Shown here: positions 5,491-12,843 of the stretch, one piece after another
Layout: the number at the start of each line of letters is the position of its first letter
Numbering within the stretch: position 1 is the first letter of the stretch
DNA from: Actinomycetes bacterium
Lineage (GTDB): Bacteria; Actinomycetota; Actinomycetes; Propionibacteriales; Propionibacteriaceae
DNA: 13,704 bases
Reading direction: 5' to 3'
NCBI GenBank assembly: GCA_023392635.1
Contig: JAEVYS010000013.1
Location: 1 to 13,704 of the forward strand
Made by a program: the position numbers and the translations under genes
Notes under the pieces: model-generated
The model's database searches: none
What the model was told of the DNA's origin: nothing
Seen by the model: only the letters and a program-made list of their open reading frames with translations

Positions 5491-6693
5491 ATGGATTCCC
5501 CCTCCTCCTGGGTAGGTAGCTCACGTGCCCGCGTGGATCGCGGGCTGGCGGCGCGTGCGCGCCGCCCGCTCGCGGCGCTGGTGATCGTCACGGCGGCGGC
5601 GGTCGCCGCCTCATGCGCCGCGCCGGGCCCGTCCCGGCGCAGCGTCCGCCGCCCCACCACGACGACCACGAGCACGGTGCCGGCGACCACGTCGGTGCCG
5701 ATCTCCACGACCACGACCACGGCACCGGCGCCGCCCACGACGCGGCCCGCGTCGATCGTGGCCGGCAGCCACGTCGCGTCGGGCACCCGGCTCGGGGTGG
5801 GGGGCTGTTCGCTGTTCCCGGTCGACCACGCGTTCCACGCGGACGTGCGGAGCCTGCCCGTCCGGGCGGGCTCGGATGCGACGGTCGCGACGATCGGCGG
5901 GGACGCGGTCCCGGTGCGAGCCGGGTTCTCGAACCGCGTGTGGGAGGGGTCCCGTCGCGGCACGCCGGTCAACGTGATCGACGCCGCGACGGCGCAGCCG
6001 ACCGACTTCGCGGTCGCGGCGTACTCCCTCGACTGGTCGAGCGCGAGCGGCGTGCCGCTGCCGGCCGAGCCCCGCTACGAGGGGTGGCCGGGGCGGGCGT
6101 GGGACCGGCACCTCCTGCTCGTCGACCCCGCGACCTGCGACAGCCGCGAGCTGATCAACGTCCAGCCCGCGGGTGAGAACCTCACGTCGGGCGGTCGCTG
6201 GTACGCCGATGCCATCACGACGATCGACCTGTCGAGCGACCGGGCGCCCGACCACGGCGTCGTCGCCGCGAAGCTCTCGCTGCTGAGCGGCATGGTCCGC
6301 TACGACGAGGTCGCCTCCGGCGACATCGGCCACGTCATCACGATGTCCCTCCCCGTCGTGCGGTCCGGCGATCCGGTGTGGCCCGCCCAGGGCTCCGACG
6401 GTCGCTCCGACGACCCGGCCGCGCCGCCCATGGGCAGCTGGTTCCGGCTTCGCCCCGACGCCGACCTCTCCGGGCTCGGCCCCGAAGCGCTCGTCGTCGC
6501 CCACGCGCTCCAGAAGTACGGCGCGGTGGCGGTCGACAGCGGTCCCTTCATGTCGCTCGACGGCGAGCCCGACCTCCGCTGGGACGACGACGACCTCGAC
6601 ACCCTCGAGTCCCTCCGCGCGTCGGACCTCCAGGTGATCGACCCGACGCCGATGCGCGCCACGTCGGACCCTGAGGACCTCCGCATCCGCTGA
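5491..6693 (+). CDS. Secreted lipoprotein of an uncharacterised family
   Basis: This protein probably sits outside the membrane, and its function is unknown. Of its 400 residues, about 1-41 form an Arg-rich, then hydrophobic, signal sequence ending in a lipobox-like AASC with Cys42 as lipidation site. A Thr/Pro-rich linker (about 55-86) resembles a wall-spanning spacer. The rest resembles a group of bacterial secreted hypothetical proteins I recall, marked by a DRHLLLVD segment (205-212), GMVRYDEVASGDIGH (267-281), a PPMGSWFRLRPDADLSGLGPEA region, ALQKYGAVAVDSG (339-351) and an acidic RWDDDDLDTL (363-372). I know of no assigned activity for it. Cys106 and Cys216 could form a disulfide. I chose the ATG at 5491 because of the signal sequence and the leaderless -10 in front of it. 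The gene diverges from the SDR, and Sua5 follows. Confidence 0.82.
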   Translation: MDSPSSWVGSSRARVDRGLAARARRPLAALVIVTAAAVAASCAAPGPSRRSVRRPTTTTTSTVPATTSVPISTTTTTAPAPPTTRPASIVAGSHVASGTRLGVGGCSLFPVDHAFHADVRSLPVRAGSDATVATIGGDAVPVRAGFSNRVWEGSRRGTPVNVIDAATAQPTDFAVAAYSLDWSSASGVPLPAEPRYEGWPGRAWDRHLLLVDPATCDSRELINVQPAGENLTSGGRWYADAITTIDLSSDRAPDHGVVAAKLSLLSGMVRYDEVASGDIGHVITMSLPVVRSGDPVWPAQGSDGRSDDPAAPPMGSWFRLRPDADLSGLGPEALVVAHALQKYGAVAVDSGPFMSLDGEPDLRWDDDDLDTLESLRASDLQVIDPTPMRATSDPEDLRIR

Positions 6694-6725
6694 CGCGGTG
6701 CTGGGGACGGTCGTGGGCGGGACGG

Positions 6726-6731
6726 TAGCGT
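6726..6731 (+). promoter_or_regulatory. Possible -10 element for sua5
   Basis: TAGCGT (TAnnnT, within GACGGTAGCGTCGCC) lies 32 bp before the GTG at 6764. If used, it starts a transcript downstream of the earlier in-frame GTG at 6698 and so supports the later start. No clear -35 is present. Confidence 0.35.
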
Positions 6732-6763
6732 CGCCGGGTCGTGTCGCCGACCTGCTCGCGCCC

Positions 6764-7807
6764 GTGACGGTCCCCGTCCGATCCGCCGGCGACCCGGCGC
6801 GCCCGGACCGGGCGGCGCTCGAGGACGCGGCCGACGCGCTCCGACGGGGAGGGCTCGTCGCGTTCCCGACCGAGACCGTGTACGGGCTCGGTGCGGCGCT
6901 CGACCGGCCCGACGCGCTCGACCGCGTGTTCGCGGCGAAGGGCCGGCCCCCGACCGACCCCCTCATCGTCCACGTGCCCGACCGCGAGGCGCTCGAGGGG
7001 ATCGTCGCCGCGTTCCCCGAGGACGCGGCGGCGCTCGCGGACGCGTTCTGGCCGGGCCCGCTCACGCTCGTGCTGCCACGCGGGGCGCGCACGCCCGACG
7101 CGGTCACCGCCGGCGGGGGCGCGGTCGGCGTCCGCGTCCCGGCCCACGAGGTGGCGCTCGGCCTGCTCCGGGCCGCGGGAGGACCGGTGGCCGCGCCGTC
7201 GGCGAACCGCTTCGGACGGATCAGCCCCACGGGTGCCGGCGACGTCGTCGCCGAGCTCGGCGACCGGCTCGATCCGGAGCTGGACCTCGTGCTCGACGGG
7301 GGACCGACGCCGCTGGGCATCGAGTCGACCGTCGTGGACCTCGCCGGCGCGACCCCCCGGCTGCTGCGCCCCGGCGGCGTGGCGGTGGAGGACGTCGAGG
7401 CCGTGGTCGGGCCGGTGGAGGTGGTCGAGCGGCGCGTGGTGGCCGAGGACGAGGTGGCCCCGGCGCCGGGCGGCCTGCTGCGGCACTACGCCCCGGGGAC
7501 CCCGCTCGTGCTCGTCGACGGCGACGCCCGGACCGTCACCGACCTGCGGGCCGCGGTCGCGGCGCGGGGCGTCGACGTGCGGGCCCTGGCGCTCCCGCCC
7601 GGGCCCGACGAGGCGGCGACGGCGCTCTACCGGGTGCTGCGCGACGCCGACGGCCTGGGCGCCGACGTCCTGGTGGTCGGCGTCGTCGACCCCGCCGGCA
7701 TCGGGCGGGCCGTCAACGACCGCCTGTTCCGTGCGGCCCACGGACGGGTCGTGACCGATGCGGGGTCGCGATCCGTGGACCGCGTGGTGGGGCAGGCGCG
7801 AGCATGA
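6764..7807 (+). CDS. sua5: L-threonylcarbamoyladenylate synthase (Sua5/YrdC/YciO family)
   Basis: This enzyme makes threonylcarbamoyl-AMP from threonine, bicarbonate and ATP, the first step of the universal t6A37 modification of ANN-decoding tRNAs. In this 347-residue protein the YrdC domain (about 10-205) carries PTETVYGLG (35-43), the KGRP segment (59-62) with TDPL, and PSANRFGRISPT (145-156) with the conserved Ser/Asn. After it comes the linker and Sua5 C-terminal domain with APGGLLRHYAPGTP (about 234-247), so it is the long Sua5 form rather than short TsaC. The start chosen is GTG 6764, which leaves about 28 residues before GGLVAFPTET, as is usual. An earlier in-frame GTG at 6698 would add 22 residues and would lie upstream of the candidate -10. 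A lipoprotein gene begins 13 bp after its stop, so co-transcription is likely. Confidence 0.93.
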   Translation: MTVPVRSAGDPARPDRAALEDAADALRRGGLVAFPTETVYGLGAALDRPDALDRVFAAKGRPPTDPLIVHVPDREALEGIVAAFPEDAAALADAFWPGPLTLVLPRGARTPDAVTAGGGAVGVRVPAHEVALGLLRAAGGPVAAPSANRFGRISPTGAGDVVAELGDRLDPELDLVLDGGPTPLGIESTVVDLAGATPRLLRPGGVAVEDVEAVVGPVEVVERRVVAEDEVAPAPGGLLRHYAPGTPLVLVDGDARTVTDLRAAVAARGVDVRALALPPGPDEAATALYRVLRDADGLGADVLVVGVVDPAGIGRAVNDRLFRAAHGRVVTDAGSRSVDRVVGQARA

Positions 7808-7820
7808 GGGCGGTTGTGTC

Positions 7821-8690
7821 GTGAGGGACCTGGGGCGCAGGAACGGGCGGAGCCGCGCGGTCGCGGGTCGCCCCGCGCTCGGGCTGCTGGCCCTGGTCGT
7901 CACGGCCGTGGTGCTGGCGGCCGGCTGCGGGACCCACGACAGCACCTCGGAGGTGGGCTCGTTCGGGTGGGGGACGCTCGACGACTCGCCGGGCGCGGCC
8001 GCCGCGGACGGTGCGCCGGGACCGCAGGTCATGTCGGAGGTGACGTACCCCGACGGCGCGGTCCCGACCGTGCCCCAGCCGGCGGTGCCGCCGGCCGAGG
8101 AGCCCACGACCGTGCCCGTGGTGCCGCCGCCCGCCGTGCTCGCCGCCCCGGCGGGTTCGGAGGCCACGCCCGCACCGGCTCCCGCCGCGCCCGAGGTCGT
8201 CCCCGGCGGGGCGCGGGCCATGGAGCGCCTGGACAGCGACGCCGCCCGGACCCTGGCCTCGCGCGCGCTCGGACGCATCCGGTTCGACTGGAAGACCGCC
8301 CTCCCGGGCTGGCAGATCCGGTTCCTGCCCGGCCGCGCCGGGCTGCGCGGCTCGACGTTCCCCGAGCAGCAGGTGATCGAGGTCTACGTGCGGTCGAGCG
8401 ACCGCGTCGACGGCCTCGCCCACGTGATCGCCCACGAGATGGGTCACGCCATCGACGTGAGCCGCCTCGGCGACCTCCAGCACCGGCTCTGGTACCAGGC
8501 CCGTGGCATCCCGGCCTCGGTGCCGTGGTTCCCGGGCGGTTCGGGGGCCCGGGACTACGCCACGGGCGCGGGGGACTGGGCCGAGAGCTTCGCCCGGTGG
8601 CAGACCGGCGTCGGGTGGTACTCGGAGCTCGGGCCGCCGCCCGACGTCGCGCAGACCGCCGTGATGGCCGAGCTCGCCGGCCTGGCGTGA
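7821..8690 (+). CDS. Lipoprotein with HExxH metalloprotease-like domain
   Basis: This is a probable zinc-dependent peptidase-like protein anchored on the outer face of the membrane. The 289 residues start with an Arg-rich region and a hydrophobic stretch ending in a textbook lipobox LAAGC (Cys36). A Pro/Ala/Val-rich linker of about 90 residues follows (roughly 40-128), then a compact domain of about 160 residues. That domain holds HVIAHEMGHAIDV, with the zinc site His205-Glu206-x-x-His209, and a downstream GDWAESFARW whose Glu255 is a plausible third ligand, as in gluzincin-like proteins (inference). I do not recognise a named family or substrate. I chose the GTG at 7821 because it sits just before the signal sequence, with GAGGG about 10 nt upstream; the in-frame ATG at 7758 overlaps sua5. 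The 13-bp gap after sua5 suggests one transcript. Confidence 0.82.
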   Translation: MRDLGRRNGRSRAVAGRPALGLLALVVTAVVLAAGCGTHDSTSEVGSFGWGTLDDSPGAAAADGAPGPQVMSEVTYPDGAVPTVPQPAVPPAEEPTTVPVVPPPAVLAAPAGSEATPAPAPAAPEVVPGGARAMERLDSDAARTLASRALGRIRFDWKTALPGWQIRFLPGRAGLRGSTFPEQQVIEVYVRSSDRVDGLAHVIAHEMGHAIDVSRLGDLQHRLWYQARGIPASVPWFPGGSGARDYATGAGDWAESFARWQTGVGWYSELGPPPDVAQTAVMAELAGLA

Positions 8691-8737
8691 GTCAGGCGGG
8701 GCCCGGTCCGGTGCCGAGGGTCCGGGAGGTCCGCCGG

Positions 8738-8743
8738 TACACT
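8738..8743 (+). promoter_or_regulatory. -10 element of the dprA(ubiA)-dprE1 operon
   Basis: TACACT within CCGGTACACTGGTGG is a good match to the actinobacterial TAnnnT -10. Transcription would start near 8750, giving a leader of about 55 nt before the GTG at 8806. No TTGAC-like -35 stands out. Confidence 0.5.
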
Positions 8744-8757
8744 GGTGGGTCGTCGTC

Positions 8758-8782
8758 CGCCGGACGGCGGTGCCGTCCGGCG
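8758..8782 (+). promoter_or_regulatory. Perfect hairpin in the 5' leader of the UbiA-DprE1 operon
   Basis: CGCCGGACGGC (8758-8768), a three-base loop GGT, and GCCGTCCGGCG (8772-8782) form an 11-bp perfect, very GC-rich stem. It lies just after the predicted transcription start (about 8750) and ends 23 nt before the GTG start codon. The GGGG of the ribosome binding site (8797-8800) remains outside the stem. It could stabilise the mRNA 5' end, act as an operator or pause transcription. I cannot tell which. Confidence 0.55.
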
Positions 8783-8805
8783 TGGTGCGAACTCACGGGG
8801 GTCAG

Positions 8806-9729
8806 GTGACCGAACAGACGACGCGTGCGGCGACGAGCGCCCAGGGTCCGCGTCCGTCGCTGCTCCGGGGCCTCGTGAAGGCCTGCCGGCCCAAGCAGTG
8901 GGCCAAGAACGTGCTCGTCTTCGTCGCGCCCGCCGCGGCCGGGGTCCTCACCGAGGGCCACTACCTCCGCCTCGCGCTCCTCGGGTTCGTGGCCTTCTGC
9001 GCCGTGTCGTCGGCCACCTACCTGCTGAACGACATCCTGGACGTCGAGTCCGACCGCAAGCACCCGACGAAGTGCAACCGCCCGATCGCCTCCGGCGTGG
9101 TCCCCGTGCCCATGGCCGTCGGCCTGGCGGTCGTGCTGTTCATCGGCGGCGTGGCGCTCGCCGCGTACGACAGCTGGACCCTGGCCGGCGTCGTCGCCGG
9201 CTACGCCGTGCTGACCACCACCTACTCGATGTACCTGAAGCGCGTGGCGGTGCTGGACCTGGTCATCCTGTCGGCCGGGTTCATCCTCCGGCTGCTCGGC
9301 GGCGCCTACGCCACGGGCGTCGAGGTGTCGGAGTGGTTCCTGCTCGTCTCGCTCTTCGGCTCCCTGTTCATCGCGTCGGCCAAGCGCTACGCCGAGATGC
9401 GGGAGCTCGGCGACCGCGCCGCGGAGCTGCGGCCGACGCTGGGCGAGTACAGCGTCGAGTACCTCGGGCTGGTCCGCTCCGCGTCCGTCGCCGCCGTGAT
9501 GATGAGCTACTGCCTCTGGGCCGTGGAGCGCGGCAAGCAGGGGGGCGGCGAGGCGACCCCGTGGGTCCAGCTGTCGATCATCCCCTTCGTGATCGCGATC
9601 CTGCGCTACGCGCTGCTCGTGGACCAGGGGAAGGGCTCCGCGCCCGAGGAGGTCCTGTCCGAGGACCGCATGATGCAGATCATGGGCGTCCTGCTCATCG
9701 TCTGCCTGTTCCTGGGGATCTACCTGTGA
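8806..9729 (+). CDS. ubiA: Decaprenyl-phosphate phosphoribosyltransferase (UbiA-family prenyltransferase)
   Basis: This integral membrane enzyme transfers 5-phosphoribose from PRPP to polyprenyl (decaprenyl) phosphate, the first committed step towards DPA, the arabinose donor for cell-wall arabinan. The 307-residue protein has RPKQWAKN (29-36) and the UbiA aspartate motif NDILDVESD (Asn75, Asp76, Asp79, Asp83), followed by NRPIASG. Its second motif YLKRVAVLDLVILSAGFILRLLGG matches the mycobacterial Rv3806c type rather than quinone-pathway UbiA. Several transmembrane segments follow, as in the family. I chose the GTG at 8806, with GGGG 5 nt upstream; an earlier in-frame GTG at 8770 lies inside the leader hairpin. 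The stop overlaps the GTG of the next gene by four bases (GTGA), so expression is coupled to DprE1, which acts later in the same pathway. That pairing strengthens the assignment. Confidence 0.93.
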   Translation: MTEQTTRAATSAQGPRPSLLRGLVKACRPKQWAKNVLVFVAPAAAGVLTEGHYLRLALLGFVAFCAVSSATYLLNDILDVESDRKHPTKCNRPIASGVVPVPMAVGLAVVLFIGGVALAAYDSWTLAGVVAGYAVLTTTYSMYLKRVAVLDLVILSAGFILRLLGGAYATGVEVSEWFLLVSLFGSLFIASAKRYAEMRELGDRAAELRPTLGEYSVEYLGLVRSASVAAVMMSYCLWAVERGKQGGGEATPWVQLSIIPFVIAILRYALLVDQGKGSAPEEVLSEDRMMQIMGVLLIVCLFLGIYL

Positions 9730-11117
9730 CCGACCGACCCTCCGCCTCCGAGCTGCCCGACGGCGACTGGACCGAGGAGGTCCTGAGCGGCTGGGGGCGC
9801 ACCGCGCCCACCCGGTCCGAGGTGCTCCACGCCCGGGACGAGGAGCAGGTGTCCGCCGCCGTGCAGGCGACGGGGCGGCGCGGCGTGCTCGCCCGCGGCC
9901 TCGGGCGGGCCTACGGCGACGGCGCCCAGAACGCCGGCGGCTGGGTCGTCGACGGCCCGGCCCGGTCCGGGCTGCTCGACGTCGACCTGTCGACCGGGGT
10001 CGCCCGCGTGCTCGCGGGCAGCAGCCTCGACTCCCTGATGCGCTGGCTCGTCCCGCTGGGCTGGTTCGTGCCCGTGACCCCCGGGACCCGCATGGTGAGC
10101 GTGGGCGGCGCGATCGCCGCGGACGTGCACGGCAAGAACCACCACGTGCGAGGCTCGTTCTGCGACCACGTGCTCTCGATGCGCATCGTCGACGGCCGTG
10201 GCGAGATCCGCGAGATCACGCCCGAGGGCGACCCCGAGGTGTTCTGGGCCACCGCCGGCGGCATGGGCCTCACCGGCGTGGTGCTCGACGCCACGATCCG
10301 GATGAAGCGCATCGGCTCGAGCCTCGTCTCGGTGGACACCGACCGGTCGACCGACCTCGACGACGTCATGGCGATGATGGTCGAGGGCGACGCCCGCTAC
10401 GAGTACTCGGTGGCCTGGATCGACCTGTCGGCCCGCGGGAAGCGGATGGGTCGCTCGGTCCTCGAGCGCGGCACCTTCGCCACCGAGGAGGAGGCGCGGG
10501 CCTCCGGCATGAGCGACCCGCACCACTACACGACGCACATGTTCCCGTCGCCGCCCGACGTGTTCCCGAACGGGCTGCTGAACCCGCTGACGGTCCGTGC
10601 GTTCAACGAGGTGTGGTACCGCAAGGCCCCGTTCCGGAAGCGGGGCGAGCTCCGCGGGATCGAGGCGTTCTTCCACCCGCTCGACATGATCGCGGACTGG
10701 AACCGCGTGTACGGGCGGCGCGGCTTCCTGCAGTGGCAGTTCGCGGTGCCCGACGCGGAGACCGAGCTGGTCCGGCGTGCGGTCGACCGCATCTCGGCCG
10801 CGAGGATCGGGTCCGTCGTGAACGTCCTCAAGCGGTTCGGCCCCGGCAGCCCCGGTGCGCTGAGCTTCCCGATCCAGGGCTGGACGCTGTCGGTGGACAT
10901 CCCCGTGCAGGCGGGGATCGAGGGCCTGCTGGACGAGCTCGACGAGGAGGTCGTGGCCGCCGGCGGCCGCATCTACCTCGCGAAGGACAGCCGGGTGCGG
11001 CCCGAGCTGCTCCCCGAGATGTACCCGCGCCTCGACGAGTGGCGCGAGGTGCGGGACAAGCTCGATCCCGAAGGCGTGTTCCGCAGCGACCTCGGCCGCC
11101 GCCTGCACCTGGTCTGA
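9726..11117 (+). CDS. dprE1: Decaprenylphosphoryl-beta-D-ribose 2'-oxidase DprE1 (FAD-dependent)
   Basis: This flavoenzyme oxidises the 2'-hydroxyl of decaprenylphosphoryl-ribose to the keto form, which DprE2 then reduces to the arabinose donor. The 463-residue length equals that of mycobacterial DprE1. FAD-binding features include RGLGRAYGDGAQNAGG (57-72), PGTRMVSVGGAIAADVHGKNHH (119-140, His135 matching the mycobacterial catalytic-site His132) and GGMGLTG. In the C-terminal substrate domain, Lys420 in LAKDSR matches the catalytic lysine 418. At the position of the benzothiazinone-reactive Cys387 (family GWNVCVDFP) this protein has Ser389 (GWTLSVDIP). The GTG start overlaps the UbiA stop by four bases. 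No dprE2 follows; the next gene is convergent. Some related FAD/FMN oxidoreductases are misnamed DprE1, but the similarity here covers the whole length. Confidence 0.93.
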   Translation: MTDRPSASELPDGDWTEEVLSGWGRTAPTRSEVLHARDEEQVSAAVQATGRRGVLARGLGRAYGDGAQNAGGWVVDGPARSGLLDVDLSTGVARVLAGSSLDSLMRWLVPLGWFVPVTPGTRMVSVGGAIAADVHGKNHHVRGSFCDHVLSMRIVDGRGEIREITPEGDPEVFWATAGGMGLTGVVLDATIRMKRIGSSLVSVDTDRSTDLDDVMAMMVEGDARYEYSVAWIDLSARGKRMGRSVLERGTFATEEEARASGMSDPHHYTTHMFPSPPDVFPNGLLNPLTVRAFNEVWYRKAPFRKRGELRGIEAFFHPLDMIADWNRVYGRRGFLQWQFAVPDAETELVRRAVDRISAARIGSVVNVLKRFGPGSPGALSFPIQGWTLSVDIPVQAGIEGLLDELDEEVVAAGGRIYLAKDSRVRPELLPEMYPRLDEWREVRDKLDPEGVFRSDLGRRLHLV

Positions 11118-11157
11118 CCGGGGCGGGCCGCCGTCGGCGCCCGCCCCGCGCGGTCAG
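11114..11157. terminator. Bidirectional terminator between dprE1 and the sugar-binding lipoprotein gene
   Basis: This is a nested palindrome. The outer arms are CTGACCG (11114-11120) and CGGTCAG (11151-11157); the inner arms are GGGGCGGGC (11120-11128) and GCCCGCCCC (11139-11147) around a 10-nt loop. The TGA stops of both convergent genes (11115-11117, and 11154-11156 on the minus strand) lie inside the outer arms, leaving only 36 bp between the two coding regions. No T run is present on either side, which is common for high-GC actinobacterial terminators. Confidence 0.65.
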
Positions 11158-12752
11158 CCGCCGACGTCCTTGGCGTACGAGTCGAGCGCCTGCTGGAACG
11201 TCGTGTTCGCCTGGTCGATCGCCGCCTTGGTCCCCACCCCGTTGAACGCCACGCTGTCCAGCGCGGCCCGGGTGGTGTTGCGGAACTCGTTGTACGGGCC
11301 GATGACCGGGCCGGGGAAGCCGGGGTTCAGCTCGCTCAGGCCCTGGTAGGCGGTGTTGAGCCACTTGCCCTTCGTGGTCGTCGTGAACTCCTTCTGCAGC
11401 GCCTGGTCGTCCTTCGCCGACTTCAGCACCGGCAGGTAGGAGGCCTTCAGCGTCCACTCGACCTGGTTGGCCGTCTGGAGGAAGTACTTCACGAAGTCCC
11501 AGGCGGCGGCGACGCCGTTCGCCTCCTTCGTCTTCACGAGGTACCAGGCGGAGCCGCCGATCTGGCCCTGCCCGGCCTCCTTCAGCCCTGGCTGGAGGCC
11601 GACGTCGATGTCCAGACCCTGCGACACCGCGCCCGGAGCGCCGCCGATGCCTTGGAGGTCCGACGCCTTGAGGGATCCCTCGAGCAGCGCGCTGACCGTG
11701 GTGATCGCGGCCGAGGTCTGGATGAGCATCGCCGAGGTCTTGTTGTTGAGGGCGAGGTACTCGTCGACACCCTGGTTCGAGCTCGGGATCGGCTTCATCA
11801 GGCCGTCGTCGATCATGGACTTGAACCAGTCGAAGATCTTGCGGGTGTTCGGCTGGTCGAGCTCCGACTTGGTGGCCAGGCCGCTGCGGCCGTTGTCCTC
11901 GTTCACGAGCGGCTTGCCGATGCCGGTGAGCCACTGCTCGAGGAACCACGAGTCGACCTTCATCACCACGGGCTGGGTCACGCCCGGCACGTTCGCGGCC
12001 TTGATCTTCTCGGCGACCGAGCGGATCTGGTCGAGCGTCTGCGGGAGCGACGTGGCGTCCACGCCGGCCTGCTCCAGGATCGCCTTGTTGACGTACAGCA
12101 CCGGCGTCGAGACGCTGAACGCGCCCGGCCACAGCACGCCGTCGACCGTGTAGCCGGCCTTGACCGCGGGCAGGACGTCGTCGTACGTCGCCTTCGAGCT
12201 CGGATCCGCGGCCTGGCACGACGCCGCGGGGACGACCACGCCGGAGTCGATCATGAACTGCGTCGTGGTGTCCTCGGTGAGGACCAGGTCGGGGAGCGTC
12301 GACGGGTCGGCGAGCGAGTCCGTGAACTTCTTGAGGAGCTCCTCGTAGGTGCCCTGGGCCTGGACGTTGACCCGGACCTTGCTCTGGCTCGCGTTGAACT
12401 TCGCCGCCAGCTCCTCGAGCGTGGACTTCTGGAGGCCGACGTAGGCGTGCCAGATGGTGACGTCCACCGGGCCGGAGGCCGACTTCAGCGCGCCCACGGG
12501 GCAGTCCTTCGCGTTGACGGCCCCGGACCCGCCGCCCGAGGAACCGGACGAGCCCGAGCTCGTGTCGGACCCGTCGTCGCCGCTGCACGACGCCGCGACG
12601 AGCGCGAACGCCAGCACCGGGACGGCGAGCAGCCAGCCGAGGCGTCGGCGCGACCGCCGCCGCGCCGGCGCCGTCGTGGCGGCGGGCGGGAGATCGGCCG
12701 ACGGGTGGTCGCCGGATCCGTCGCCGGCGCGTGTGCCCCGAGGTGCGGTCAT
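11154..12752 (-). CDS. ABC transporter substrate-binding lipoprotein, carbohydrate family (UgpB/MalE-like)
   Basis: This extracellular solute-binding protein of family 1 captures a sugar or sugar-like compound and delivers it to the ABC importer whose permease lies just upstream. It has 532 residues. The N-terminus is long and Arg-rich with SRRRLGW, which resembles a twin-arginine motif, then a hydrophobic core ending in AASC (lipid Cys56). A Gly/Ser/Asp linker (57-77) follows. The mature fold starts with VDVTIWHAYVG (about 96-106) and contains LEELAAKFN, DSLADPSTLPDLVL, LYVNKAILEQAGVD, GGSAWYLVK and AAWDFVKYFL, all typical of this family. I chose the ATG at 12750-12752; an in-frame upstream start at 12842 would overlap the permease stop region and add 30 residues. 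A weak GAG precedes it. The ligand cannot be read from sequence. Confidence 0.92.
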   Translation of the reverse strand: MTAPRGTRAGDGSGDHPSADLPPAATTAPARRRSRRRLGWLLAVPVLAFALVAASCSGDDGSDTSSGSSGSSGGGSGAVNAKDCPVGALKSASGPVDVTIWHAYVGLQKSTLEELAAKFNASQSKVRVNVQAQGTYEELLKKFTDSLADPSTLPDLVLTEDTTTQFMIDSGVVVPAASCQAADPSSKATYDDVLPAVKAGYTVDGVLWPGAFSVSTPVLYVNKAILEQAGVDATSLPQTLDQIRSVAEKIKAANVPGVTQPVVMKVDSWFLEQWLTGIGKPLVNEDNGRSGLATKSELDQPNTRKIFDWFKSMIDDGLMKPIPSSNQGVDEYLALNNKTSAMLIQTSAAITTVSALLEGSLKASDLQGIGGAPGAVSQGLDIDVGLQPGLKEAGQGQIGGSAWYLVKTKEANGVAAAWDFVKYFLQTANQVEWTLKASYLPVLKSAKDDQALQKEFTTTTKGKWLNTAYQGLSELNPGFPGPVIGPYNEFRNTTRAALDSVAFNGVGTKAAIDQANTTFQQALDSYAKDVGG

Positions 12753-12843
12753 GTGGTCGCTCGCTTTCTGGGGGTCGTTCCCGGACGCCAGTCTGCCCGG
12801 CCCCGCCGCCGGACACGACGACCGGGGCGTGGCCGGTGTCACG

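Noticed and set aside
5656..5750. Repeated ACCACGACC-like triplets as a possible satellite or CRISPR-like repeat
   Set aside because: They encode the Thr/Pro-rich linker of the lipoprotein in frame, with irregular units and no spacers.
5611..7320. Large minus-strand open frames opposite the lipoprotein and sua5 genes (5611-7320, 6548-8278)
   Set aside because: The composition is Arg/Ser/Pro-rich with no recognisable domain, while the plus strand encodes a coherent signal sequence, the YrdC motifs and an HExxH domain.
12753..12843. Possible terminator or regulatory hairpin in the 91-bp gap between permease and substrate-binding protein genes
   Set aside because: GGCCCCG/CGGGGC and GGACAC/GTGTC pairings can be drawn but are short, widely spaced and overlap one another; not above what GC-rich DNA gives by chance.
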